From Amorphophallus konjac (taxonomy: Eukaryota > Streptophyta > Magnoliopsida > Alismatales > Araceae): a stretch of DNA of 64,000 nucleotides. The translations under genes were made by a program, and so were the position numbers. Where the stretch lies: contig CM040117.1 of the NCBI GenBank assembly GCA_022559845.1, forward strand, positions 16,330,856 through 16,394,855, given 5' to 3'. Of this stretch, positions 33,651 through 44,519 are shown one piece after another. The notes under the pieces are model-generated. The model saw nothing but the letters and a program-made list of their open reading frames with translations. It was not told the origin of the DNA and did not search any database. Every line of letters starts with the position of its first letter. Position 1 is the first letter of the stretch.

Positions 33651-34945
33651 CCGTAGGCTGAACATTCTCACGAATTTGAGAGCGGAAGTGATCGACTTTC
33701 ACCATATGAAGATTATGAGGCGTGTCCCGACTTTGAGAAAAATTTTGTCAAACTTAGGGATGGACATGGGCACGAAATTGAGGGTTTCCTCATCCAAGAT
33801 GGATTTCTATTTAGGCGCAACAAACTGTGCATTCCCCGCACGTCTATGAGAGAATTCATCATTTGGGAGTTTCACGCTGGAGGCTTGGCTGGCCACCTCG
33901 GCCAAAAGAAAACCATTGAAGTTGTTGAGCATTGATTCTATTAACCCGGTTTGAAAAGGGATGTTGCCAAGACTGTTTGGACAATGTCGCACGTGTCAGC
34001 TAGCCAAGCAAGGGAAACAAGTTTCAGGTCCTTACATGCCACTTCTGTTCCCAACTGCCCTTGACAAGACGTCAACATGAATTTTGTGTTGGGCTTGCCT
34101 AAAACCATGAAGAGGCATGACTCAATTGTATTGGTAGTTGATCGTTTCTCGAAGATGGTGCATTTTATTCCTTGTTCCAAAACTCTGACGCATCTCGAGT
34201 GGTCACACTCTACTTTGACAATGTGGTCAAGCTCCATGGGTTGCCTAAGACAATGGTGACCGACAGGGATGCCAAGTTTACGAGCTACTTTTGGAAAAGC
34301 TTGTGGCACAAATTAGGGACAAAGCTTCAATTCTCTACTGAGGTGGTTAACTGAGTTTGGGGAATTTGCTCAAGTGTCTTGTTTGGGAGAACCTTCGAAA
34401 TTGGGATATGATCCTACCCACGGCTGAATTTGTATACAACTAATTTGTCAACAAGACCACTGATCTCAGTCCATTCGAGGTAGTTCACGGGTTTAAACCT
34501 AGACAATCTGTAGATCTCTTACCCATGTCTTCTCATGCATCTAGAGTGTCAGATTCAACATCTGTATTTGCATCACACTTTCATACATTGCATGAAGAGA
34601 TCCGAGAAAAAATCAGGAAGAGCAATGGTACATACAAAGAATTTGCTGACATTCATAGGCGATGTCGAGAGTTCAATGTTGTGGACTATGTCATGGTCCG
34701 TCTACGACCTGAGTGGTTTCTCCGGTGAGCCATAAAGAAATTGCATGCGCGCAACACTGGGCCCTTTCAGATCATAAAGAAGATCAATCCCAATGTTTAT
34801 GTGGTGGAATTGCCACCTGACTTTGGCTTCAGTCCCACATTTAATGTTGCAGATTTAATTCCATATAAAGGTTCTTTGACTCCTCCACATGATCCATTTA
34901 TGGATGAGTCTCTCCCGGACACTTTGGATGACAGCACCCCATTAC
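33651..34945 (+). pseudogene. Element B integrase
   Basis: A strongly decayed integrase: HVAGLAGH-like His region in altered form (about 33860-33905), the core [20 protein letters not shown] and [12 protein letters not shown] with the first Asp, and [13 protein letters not shown] with the second. Frame 34741-35184 gives the GPF region (NTGPFQIIKKINPNVYVVEL, LPPDFGFSPTFNVADLIPY). Many stops, for example about 34352 and 34441. Confidence 0.78.
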
Positions 34946-34989
34946 CCCCACTTCCCCTAAATAATCCCACTACAACTGAACGCACCGAT

Positions 34990-35181
34990 ACTATTTTGGA
35001 TGATCAAATTGTCTTTACCCGAGATGGAGAAGTTCGCCGTTATTTGATCGAATGGAGTGGTAGACCCAGAGGATTCATGAGTTACCAAGGAGGACATGCA
35101 ACGCCTGGATCCGAAGCTCCTAGAGCGCTATCTCTTTCACTACCATTCGACGAAGTCAAGTTTTCCCCACCCCCAAGAAAA
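34990..35181 (+). pseudogene. Element B chromodomain-like integrase tail
   Basis: DDQIVFTRDGEVRRYLIEWS followed by GRPRGFMSYQ and an altered C-terminal helix matches the chromodomain at the integrase C-terminus of chromoviruses (YLVKWKG-type core). The domain targets integration through chromatin; here it is mutated and read in two frames. Confidence 0.65.
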
Positions 35182-37091
35182 TGACGAGGACATCACGCCC
35201 CCATTGCGAGTTTATGCTCGTAGATGACCCCGAGGTTGAGTTATCTAGTGTTAGTTTGCTTTACATTATGTTATTTTATTTTGTCTAGTGTTATTGTGTT
35301 ACTTTTGTACTTTAAGAAGTCTTTGAGGGCATTTTGGTCTTTCGGTCATGTGAGGGCATTCTTGCCTTTAGGCCCTCTATAAAAGGCATGAGAAACCCTA
35401 ATGTAATCTAAGTTTTTTAAATAAATAAAAAAAAAGCCTTCCGCTCACTTGTTGTTGTGTGTGAGTGTGAGGGGTGTGAAGCCCAAACCATAGCCCGAAG
35501 CGCCGCCACCGCCACCACCACTGCCGCCCCGACACTGCCGCCACCGGTCCCTTCTTCTACCACTTCTAACCCACCTCTGCTAGCCCGCAGCCGTCTCCCA
35601 GCAGCTACTGGCAACTGCAACCAGCCGCCCCCTCTCTCTTTCTCCTCTCTTCCGCCAGCTGCCGCGACCAGCCGCCTCCTCTCTCTTTCTCCCCTCTTCC
35701 ACTGGCCGCCCCGACCAGCCGCCCCGTTCCCCTTTTTCTCCTCTCTACCTCCCGCCATTGTGACCCGCCACCGCCCTTCACCTGCATCCCCTCCCCAGCC
35801 AGCCACCCCCCTTCTTCCTATGCCCAACCCACCGCCGGCCATAGCAGCACCCGCGACCCGAGCCCCACCGGCCACAACAACCCCAATGGCTAGAGCCACC
35901 ACCAACCACTGCGGCAACAGCGTCCCTCGGCACCGTCGTCATGGCTCTTCTCCATCACCGGCCACTACAACAGCAACATCCCTAGCCATCCATGGGCATC
36001 TATCCTCCGTCACCACCACTGTCGCTTCAGCCACCTACCCGTACACCGTATATGGTTGTCAAAGCGTCCAAGGTGAACAAGGCAGTGACCCACCGCCTTA
36101 TTGCTTAGGTGACAAGGTGAGGTGCCTAAGCGAAGCCTAGTTTATATAACTAAGTACATTTCAAGATAACTACTACTATTCATTTTCTACATATAAGTTC
36201 CATATTTAGTTAATAGAAATTTTGATATTCACAAACCTTCAACATAAACCTATATTTTAAAAGGCAAAAACAGAATAAATGAAAAATAATAACAAATTAA
36301 TCACAAAGCTTATAAGTTAGAATCTCATTCTAACTTGCGTTATGGCCTTTTTCAGGAAAGAAAGGCGAGCATCATCTCATGACGTCCTTGCACACCTTTC
36401 ACAAAAAAAACACCTATGTTGGAGAGTGGAGCCATAACTCCCCAATGTCCATCGTCGCACCACCACGGATCGACCTACACGGCATGTTGCAGGGGTCAAG
36501 GGGGCAACGCCCCTTGCGGGGGGTTTCGGGGGGGGAGAGCTTCCCAGAAGAAACAATTCTTATTATGCGGTGATTTCTGAGGGGCAAATCTCAAAACACT
36601 GAGTGAACACCCTGCCAAGACAGACTAGACAGGCCCAAGGTGGCCTATTTGCCCCAAGGCAACAAGGTGAGTGCCTTAATGAGCTGCCTACCTAGGTGCC
36701 CGGTCGCCTTGGCCACTATAGACCACCTAGTCGCTTAGGGGATTCCTAGGCATCGCCTTGAAAACAATGGCCTACCGACATCGCCACGCACTCGAGTGCC
36801 ACTGGTAACCTCGTTCCCTCCCTGTGGCTACTCTCTATTTGGCTAGATAATCGGTAAAACTTTGATTTGTCTCCATTATAGTGTTATGCTAGCTGTCCCC
36901 GTCCCACTCGTGAGTGTGTACATCTGTTTGGCCCTATATTGACTATCTTGACATCACGTGTGATTCTGAATGTGGTCGTAATTTCTTGTGATAGTCTCTG
37001 CTTTGATTGTCGTGTCGTTTGAGATTTGCTTTGTTCTTTTATTTAGCATTGTTCGTCCTATTTGATCGGATCTTGCCACTGTAGCACATCA
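35182..37091 (+). repeat. 3' LTR of element B (contains a ~0.7-kb insertion)
   Basis: A 1,910-bp LTR collinear with 5681-6910 apart from the insertion at 36051-36764. It begins TGACGAGGACATCA and ends GTAGCACATCA, then the duplication GATAA. The two LTRs differ at many positions, so B is the oldest of the large elements here. Confidence 0.85.
36051..36764. mobile_element. Putative non-autonomous insertion in element B's 3' LTR
   Basis: About 714 bp are absent from the left LTR, which reads ATGCCATACCGACG across the site. The ends are loosely inverted (GGTTGTCAAAGCG; complement of right end TGTTTTCAAGGCG). Degenerate 8-bp flanks (ACACCGTA, ATGGCCTA) suggest an old hAT-like element. Short words like GGTGCCTA and GCCTAGG recur near the ends. 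Superfamily uncertain. Confidence 0.5.
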
Positions 37092-37719
37092 GATAATGCC
37101 CTGTTTTCCTCTCTGGACAAGAAAAAAATACTATCAAAGCATTCCTCCAACTTGCTGCTCAGTGAATAACTCAACACATCTGAAGCAAAAGTCTGATTTA
37201 GCAGAATCTCTGTTACTCACTTGAGGAGTCTTAGAAACTCTGGCCGCTCTGTTCTCCATCTTCTATCTACCGTGATTCATCCATCTACTCCTCTATTCTC
37301 ACCCACTAGGTGAAAAGAAGAATCCTTGCTGCCTGTTGTCCTATCTCCATTGTTCCATTTCCTCAGCTGATTGAAGGTGCCAGAGTCATTAGATCAGTCC
37401 CCATGAGTATAATGCCTGTTAAATAATCAATACTTACACCTGTCCTACATGATCATAGCACCATGATGCCTGTTACTCTGAAGGCTGAGCTGGAAGATTT
37501 TTAACGTGTTCTCATAAATAGACAAAATGAAAGGGGGGGGTAGAAGATTGTAACTCTACAAAAAGAAGTTAGAACTTGGATGGAGTAATAAAAAAAAAAA
37601 AGAACAATTAAGGTTTACATATGCATGACCAAAAGAGTCTGCTCTTGATAAGTGGTTGAAATTGTAAAAAAAAATGGCATCACCAGAAAAATTAGGAGTA
37701 AATGTAAGGTAATACTTAC

Positions 37720-37839
37720 AGGACAAAACTTATTCAAAACCATGATTTCTCCACTGGGATCAATATCTCTTCTAGAAGCCAGACATTCCATAACAATTGA
37801 TCGTGCCGGTAACCATGATTTTGCATGAAATCGAACACT
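37720..37839 (-). CDS. MYG1: MYG1 homolog, internal exon (40 codons)
   Basis: A 120-nt exon, acceptor TTTACAG, donor GTAAG, phase 0 at both ends. It encodes SVRFHAKSWLPARSIVMECL and DIDPSGEIMVLNKFCP, a highly conserved MYG1 block. It joins the exon 5161-5232 across the giant intron (FCP|WKL). The intron to the upstream exon is only 138 bp (37977-37840). Confidence 0.93.
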
Positions 37840-37977
37840 CTGTAAACACCAAGTTTATATGATCAGATTTAAGAAGCCACTCACAGGACTACAAAATTTA
37901 AGTTTGCAAAAACAAATGTGAAATCCAGATGTCAACAACAGAGAAGCTCTGAAATTTGAGAATGTGAAAGATATAAC

Positions 37978-38168
37978 CTCCAAAAATTCACTACCAGCAA
38001 GCATCATCGCATGCTGGAATGCTTCATTTTCTTTTCACCAGATTGATCAGGGTCCATCCAGTCCAAATTAAGTCGTCCAACTCGTGAAGGTAAGCCTGTA
38101 TTATTTACATATTTTGGAGGCTGGTCTGTGTCATACTGATTAATTCCATTGTCAATGGCATCAATGGC
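37978..38168 (-). pseudogene. MYG1: MYG1 homolog, internal exon with 1-nt deletion
   Basis: Acceptor GTTACAG, donor GTTATA. The 5' part reads AIDAIDNGINQYDTDQPPKY and GRLNLDWMDPDQSGE; the 3' part, in the next frame, reads ENEAFQHAMMLAGSEFLE. The exon is 191 nt, while 64 codons (192 nt) are needed to stay in phase with the next exon. The missing base maps to the A-rich GAAAAGAAAATG around 38025-38035. Without correction, translation ends at TGA within 10 codons. It is either a real pseudogenising deletion or a sequencing error in an A-run. Exons upstream of this are not in the window. Confidence 0.9.
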
Positions 38169-39052
38169 CTGTTACAAATAAAAAAAGAAACATCATAAAA
38201 CAAAACAAGCAGTTCTTGGAAAGCAACGTAAAGAATAATTAAAAACATGGATGTTAAATGTCAAACTCACACATAGACAAAAAATAAATAAAGAGATCGG
38301 TTCACGATTGTAAGGACAGAAGAGTAAAAAACTGAGATAATTCTGTAAGCTTACTTCAGATGTTTGCTATGTTCATCCCTTCAAAGTACATGATAGGTAG
38401 AAGAATAACTATTGTGCTAAGTCATAATAAAATTGTGATTAATATGCTGATGAAATAATAATGAAAAAACAGTGAGCACTGGTTTCAGTAACATAGCATT
38501 AAGGGTTTTTTGCATGAAAATCATTGTTAGAGGTTAATTTGCAGAAAAATCATTCCTAGAAATACATTAGCAGGTATATCACTGTGTAAATCTGAATTGT
38601 GCAAAAATGCCATATTTATTTGCATGCATATCACTTCTTTTTACCAACAACTTGTAAAAAAATCACGCTTAAATGACATTCATGCACTATTTGAATTAAC
38701 CCAATGATATGTCTGCTAATGCATTTCTAGGAACGATTTTTTTACAAATTCACCTCTAACAATGATTTTCATGCAAAAATCCCTAGCATTAAATACTGTG
38801 AAATGTTTATCTGATTTTCCACACAATTTGGTAAAACCTGAAGAAATGAAATTGAAAGTTAAAATTAAATTCATGGATCAGTAATATTGAGTGAATATTG
38901 TGCTAAATATGCCAATTGAGTAACAGTCCTGATCCTCCTAATCAGCAGTACACGTAAAACATTATGCTGGCATGTGAACTAGTCAAGATCTGCATTATAT
39001 GTGTCATCCCTTTCAATCTAAATATTACAAGAGAAAAATGTTGAGAGGCACC
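38169..39052 (-). other. MYG1 intron, proximal part
   Basis: Sequence upstream of the exon at 38168. It holds only the MITE 38503-38783 and AT-rich DNA up to the start of element D. No further MYG1 exon was recognised in the rest of the window, so this intron probably runs past 64000. Confidence 0.6.
38503..38783. mobile_element. Mutator-type MITE (9-bp target duplication)
   Basis: A 281-bp element with ~75-bp inverted ends (GGGTTTTTTGCATGAAAATC and the complement of the right end GGGATTTTTGCATGAAAATC, continuing through CATTGTTAGAGGT and TCCTAGAAAT). It is flanked by a perfect 9-bp duplication TAGCATTAA (38494-38502, 38784-38792). Long inverted ends with a 9-bp duplication are the signature of Mutator-like elements. 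No coding capacity. Confidence 0.92.
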
Positions 39053-39908
39053 TGTTGGCACTCAAAATATCACTCACGGCGATCAAGCCTCAAACACGAA
39101 TGACACGGCCCACAGAAGCACAGAAGCCGATAAATATCAACATATTGAAGACTTCTCAAGCAGCCAGAGTCTCGAGTCACCCTGTATGAACATGGGGACT
39201 TCACCTCATGAGAATCGAGATGAACTCACAACCAACCGGCAGTGCGACCAAGCCTGCCCAATGAACCGGCATCGACTCCGTCGTGCCGCATACACTACAC
39301 CCGTTGTCCGACCAAGGACGACGGTCTACCCGGTGGCCACCCACCTCATGAAAGACTCTCCTGAGATGAAAGAATGCCCTTGGCTCTTCAAAACGGAGGA
39401 CCGAAGGCTCTGTCGGCAGAAGATCCTGGCTACCCGGCACGGGTACGGCTTCTCGCCAAGTGGGGAGCGTTAGTGGCAGAATGATCGCTCGACACGGGCG
39501 GAACTATCCCGGGTGCCATCCCACCCTCCAAGAAGCTTCGAGCACAAAACAGGCTGAGCCAACAGCACGAATCATAGTGCCGAGGGCCGTGTCAAAAGAA
39601 AACCCGCGTGTTCAAACAAAAGACGTTCGAGGTTCCGAGAAGGGCCATACGTCATACTGAGAACTTCGACGAGGCATCCCGTCGAAGTTTCGAAGAACTG
39701 TGGCAAGATGAATGTTCACGGCGATTCCCGAAACCATCCCCGGACTCACCGGCTAGCCCGTGACGAGCGGGAGATGCTAATACAGCGCGCCCTAAACCGG
39801 CGGCCCCCCTTGTCAGGCGCCCTTCTATTCCGACGCGCAAAAGGCTTCAAAATGCCCTTTCCCCGGCGCGCCAATTCTCACGCCGGATTAAACCTCGAAC
39901 GGCCCTTG

Positions 39909-39915
39909 TATAAAT
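39909..39915 (+). promoter_or_regulatory. TATA box of element D LTR
   Basis: TATAAAT in the context CTTGTATAAATGGCC, the same TATAAATGGCC context as in element A's LTR (9304). It supports plus-strand transcription from this LTR. Confidence 0.5.
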
Positions 39916-41147
39916 GGCCATTTTCGAAACAAAAAAAGGAAGGGGTTGGAGAGGGCGAACCGAAAAAAGAATTGAAGGAAAGGAAGAGGGAGTCTGAGAG
40001 CCAATTACCTTGGAGGGAGAGAGGGTTTTCTTGCGAGTGAAGCAGGGTCTCACTGAGGGTCCTTCGCCGCCGCCTGCCCTCCTCTGCCTAAAGCCCTCCG
40101 GAGCCGGAGAAGAAAGGAGAGCCCGATACTCTGTTCTTAGGACAGGTGGGTCGTCTGCATTTTCCCGTCCGTCCTACGATTTGTTTCCTCTCAATCGAAT
40201 GTAAGCGAGAGGGGGGGGCGATGATATGAGCCAACCATCCCCTCCTTCGCCATCTTTTTGAGTTGTTCTTCTGTGAGCCTCTCTGTAATTAGATTACGGT
40301 GGTTGTGCCATGATGCCCAGCGCCGAATCTGTAACATATGTGTTAGCCTCCCCCGTTGATGGGATGATGGTATGAATATATGAATGTGCTGGCGGATTGA
40401 ATGTTCAATGCCTTCTCTCTCTCACCCATTTCTATCCTAGTCGGTGAATATGTCGGTTTCCTCCCGCGCGTGATTTCCGAGTCCGGCTTCTCCGACCCCG
40501 AAACATGCCCTGGGATGTCATGGGCTATAGAGACGACCCCTCCCTGGGTCCTTCACGTCGAGGTCGTGGTCGTGCCTCACCCGATGGTTCCTGTATACTT
40601 CGTGGATAGAGCCGTGCCTGTGCACATGTCTCTTCCCGCCTTGATATGAGGTCCGATTGTCATTCCCTCTCCTCTTTGCATTGCTCTATTGCCAAGAGGA
40701 GTTGGAAGCCGCCTCCAGAACGGTAAGACTCGTCTTGTGATTATGCATTCCAACCACTCGAGCATATGCGTATGTAGATAAATCATCCGGTCTGCATATC
40801 AGCTACCTTTCTCCGTGACTGTTGCTTGCCTTCTCCTCCGTGAATGGTAACCCAGTCTCGTGAGCATCAGCACCTTGACTCTGTGAATGGTGATCTTTCA
40901 ATGCCGAATACACTCATTCTCCTCATTTATGGTTCGCAGCCACTGAACCATTCGAGTTCCGTTGGTTTTATCCCAGTCATCCGGGGAGGGGGATATTCCC
41001 CATCGTTTCATAGAACTGCCAATCGGTCGAGGGGACTCCATCTCTTAGTGGTGGATGCTTCCCAAGGGCCGAAAGGCTGATAACAACAGGGGCTTCAGCC
41101 CAACAATGTTAAACCCACAGTCTCCCAGGATTCTGTGGTGGCTAAGG

Positions 41148-41345
41148 GACGAACGCTCCTAGTAGGCTCGTCCTCGGGGCCTCTCTCCCTAATGCTCTCT
41201 TGCTAGTGGATGCAGTGCACGCTGTGGGTCGCCCACCCCTCGTAGGCCAGTCCTCGGGGTGTTGATTCCGTCAATAGCTGCCTCGTCCCTCTGTTTCCAC
41301 CCACGGAGCTATGGTGCCCCTCGCAGGCTTGTCCTCGGGGTATCC
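41148..41345 (+). repeat. Three ~80-bp degenerate repeats in element D LTR
   Basis: CCTAGTAGGCTCGTCCTCGG (41158), CCTCGTAGGCCAGTCCTCGG (41239) and CCTCGCAGGCTTGTCCTCGG (41319) are spaced 80-81 bp apart. Confidence 0.7.
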
Positions 41346-41704
41346 TGTTCGATCGGGGTTTTGCTGGCTGCCACCATGCAGACCGGCTGTTTAGGGGCTT
41401 ACTCCACAAGTGGGTATGACCCCGTTTCTCCCCTGCAGTCCTTCAAGGACGGGGGAGATGCTGCCAAATTTTTGACAGAATTCTTCTAACATATGAGTTT
41501 ACTCATATCCAAATGGCTTCAATAAAACATTTGTTATGAAGACAAGGACCCTAGTGCTCGAGTATGAACCTCGCACTAGCTCATAACTTCGCCTCTGGGG
41601 GCTCTGGACTCCAATTAAACGAACAATAACCCAAATTAACTTCAAAACTCTCAACAGAGTCCTAATAAACTTAAATCATTTCAAAATTCATCAAAAATCA
41701 ACTA

Positions 41705-41945
41705 AAACGGCGCGGTCCTAATCCGGCGCGCCCTAATACGGCGCAGTACCCCCCCGCGCCAGATTAACAATAGACTCATAGCTTCATGATTTTAATTGGT
41801 TTGCTCCCGGCGCGCCCCAATGCCACCGCGCCGGTTTAACGTTTGCCATGGCCGCGCCGGATTAAGACCCTTTTGCCTACGCTTGGCCGCGCCGGGGAAA
41901 CCTATCCCTACGCGCGGTCGCGCCAGGTTTTGAATCGTTGTGCCG
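41705..41945 (+). repeat. Cluster of GGCGCGCC/CCGCGCC-like words
   Basis: About nine variants of CGGCGCGCC or CCGCGCCGG, often followed by (C)TAAT or ATTAA, in 240 bp. An isolated copy of the same word lies at about 39867 and GCCGGATTAAAC at 39889. Possibly regulatory; no function can be assigned. Confidence 0.6.
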
Positions 41946-42532
41946 TTCTAATCACTCACTCATCTCCGGAGCGATCTTCGCCTCCTATGGTCGAGATTAA
42001 TAAACCCTAATCAGTAATAAACTAAATAAGGGAAGGGTTGTTCAAGTCCGAACCACCTTATTATCATGCTTCTACTATCATGTCTGTTATCATCATGCTT
42101 TCGTTATCATGCCCATGTTATCACTTTCGTCTCCCTCGACGGAGATTGATAAACTTGATTTATCATTGTTCATCTTCACAACTCTGTGACCATGCTTAGC
42201 GTTGTCATGAGCATCATGCATGCATGCCTGCATGGACCCCCTCCAGTATACTGACGGAAGTCCGGGTCACTCCCGATTGGAAGTCTTTGCCATGCGCGAT
42301 GGTGGTCTTCGGACCTATGTCCTCAGCCACGTATCGAGGGTACCCAACTTAATGAACCATGCCTCTCTCGCATGATAGATAGAAGCATCTCATGTGACCC
42401 TGTCACGTTCATATCTTCACGTCTTTATTACGGCCTCGACAGCCCGCTATCTCGGCAATTAATCAAAGGTTTTCCCCTCCTCGTGGGGGATGTAATTAAC
42501 GTCATAGCCTTTATGGTGTGGCGGACTGCTGC

Positions 42533-44486
42533 TGTGACGCCCCCTTCCCGCGATCCCGTATCGTGTCCGGAGACGTCATAGCGGATGTACGGAAGTGTTG
42601 TGGGCCGAATATTTACAAGGCGCTAAAGGCCAAACCATCACATATTCCAAAAGAAATATAACCATACCATTTCCATAAGATAAAACACTCATAATTTACA
42701 TCGTATACAGAGTACTACGTATCTCTATCCAAAAGTCATATTTACATTCATTATTCAAAGGAAAACTAAATCTATTTATTCTGTGCGGCGGAATCCAAAG
42801 TAAACCCGGGATCATCCTCCGACCTACCGCCCGTCGGAGTCAAGACGCACACTGGTCAATTTCCTGAAATGGTTAGGCAACGAAAGTGAGTCCAAAGACT
42901 CGGTAGGCATTAAAACCAATCACATGCTTATCATATACTAAACTGTGCAAATCCATGATACATAAAGCTAAGCACAATTTCACTGGATTGTACATATACT
43001 ATGAATGCGAAGGAAATATGAAATATAATAGAGCAACATAATTTTCATATTTATAAGCGAATGCGTATAACAAATCTTATCTGACTTACATATAAGTGGC
43101 ATAATACATATCTTAGCTAAATCAGAGCTTATACAGATGAACTTATTTTCAGATCATATCAAAGTCATATATCAAATCTGAGCTTCATATTATTTGGCAG
43201 CATATATTGGACAGGCATCCCGTCACTAAAAGCAGTAGCAAACACATACCTAGGCATCCGTACGTCGACATAAAGACAAATGGTCTAAACGCTGGAGCCT
43301 GTCGGCCTTGATCAACCACGCAGGATCGGGAGTTAATACTCCACCATTCCCCAGATAATTTTCTTATTCTGGGTTCCGGATTTTTCAGAAGTCCGTTTGT
43401 CCTCGAAAATGGGCCTAATCCCGTAGCGGAAGCTAACTACGGTTTGTCGCCCCACACCTCCTTAAAGTGACACAGTCCATATGCTTAATCAAATTTTTAT
43501 TCTTATTATGATGCTTATTACATAGTCGTCTCGATACTTAAAACTTGCCATTGAACTTTACAAAATAACTGGATCGTATTTTAATATCAGGAATTAGATT
43601 TTAATCAAAGGGTAGTGGGTCAAATTTATTAACTAAATAAATTACTATTATATAACATTCGAAGAGATTAGAGTAGAGAGAGAGTAGAGAGAGAAAGTAG
43701 AGGGAGAAAGTAGAAAGAGATTAGAGAGAGATTAGAGAGGAAAATAATATTTTTACATAATGGTAACTAAATAAATAACTGATTCTAAACATAGATCATT
43801 GGGTTAAATAAATCAATGACTTAAATTACATTTCAAACAAAATCAAATCAAAGAAATGTAAATAACAGATAACATGCACTCGGTTTATCATGCCTACCTT
43901 TAGAATGGACTTCCGAATTGACTTTAGTATTTCACCCGAGCTCCCGTAAAAGTCCTTGCGTAGGAATAGATAATTGTTCCGTCCAAGATACGCAAATAAG
44001 GGTGAAATTGTCTAAAGTAAGCTTCAAATCCTCCGTCCAAACTTTTGTCAAATATTTATATTATTCTGATGTATTATCTTCTCCGTTTATTAATAAGAGA
44101 ATGAGAGTGGGAAGAGAGATGAGAGAGAAATTAGAGAGAGAAAGTAGAGAGAGAAAGTAGAGAGAAAGTAGGGAGAGAGTAGAGAAAGAAAGTAGAGAGA
44201 GAAAGTAAAGAGAAAAATTAGAGAGAGAAAGTATAGAGAAAAATTAGAGAGAGAAATTAGAGAGAGAAAGTAGATAGAGAAAATAGAGAGAGAATTTAGA
44301 GAGAGAAAGTAGAGAGAGAATAGAGAGAGAAAGTAGATAGAAAGAGAGAAAATAAAGAGATTAGAGAGAGAAAGTAAAGAAAGAGTAGAGAGATAAAGTA
44401 GAGGGAGAGTAGAGAGAGTAGAGAGAGAATAGAAAAGAGAAAATAAAAATAGGAAGAGAGAGATAGAGATGGGAGAGAGAGAGAGA

Positions 44487-44519
<33 letters not shown>

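Larger units (their letters stand above)
5681..37091 (+). mobile_element. Element B: decayed Ty3/gypsy chromovirus, interrupted by element A
   Basis: The element is bounded by LTRs starting TGATG and ending CATCA (left copy decayed to CATTA) and by the perfect 5-bp duplication GATAA (5676-5680, 37092-37096). Internal order on the plus strand is PBS, gag, protease, reverse transcriptase, RNase H, integrase, chromodomain, which is the gypsy order. The CxxC zinc-knuckle context and the [20 protein letters not shown] stretch of RT suggest a CRM/Galadriel-type chromovirus, though the lineage is not certain. Gag is split by element A, RT and the 3' LTR carry further insertions, and many stops are present, so it is a dead, old insertion. 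Confidence 0.88.
5233..37719 (-). other. Giant MYG1 intron (32,487 bp) filled by nested LTR retrotransposons
   Basis: The donor is GTAAG (complement of 37719-37715) and the acceptor TGTGTGCAG (complement of 5233-5241). Both flanking exons are phase 0 and join to give the conserved MYG1 sequence. Element B with its 5-bp duplication accounts for 31,416 bp, leaving roughly 1,071 bp of original intron (5233-5680 and 37097-37719). That remnant holds no recognisable gene. Confidence 0.88.

Noticed and set aside
38180..39050. Further upstream MYG1 exon
   Set aside because: Scanned the minus strand for the conserved segment preceding AIDAIDNG; nothing with suitable splice sites is present.
43918..44160. 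80-codon frame present in both LTRs of element C (also 51187-51438)
   Set aside because: Duplicate because it is in the LTR; its tail runs into the GA repeat and no family is recognised.
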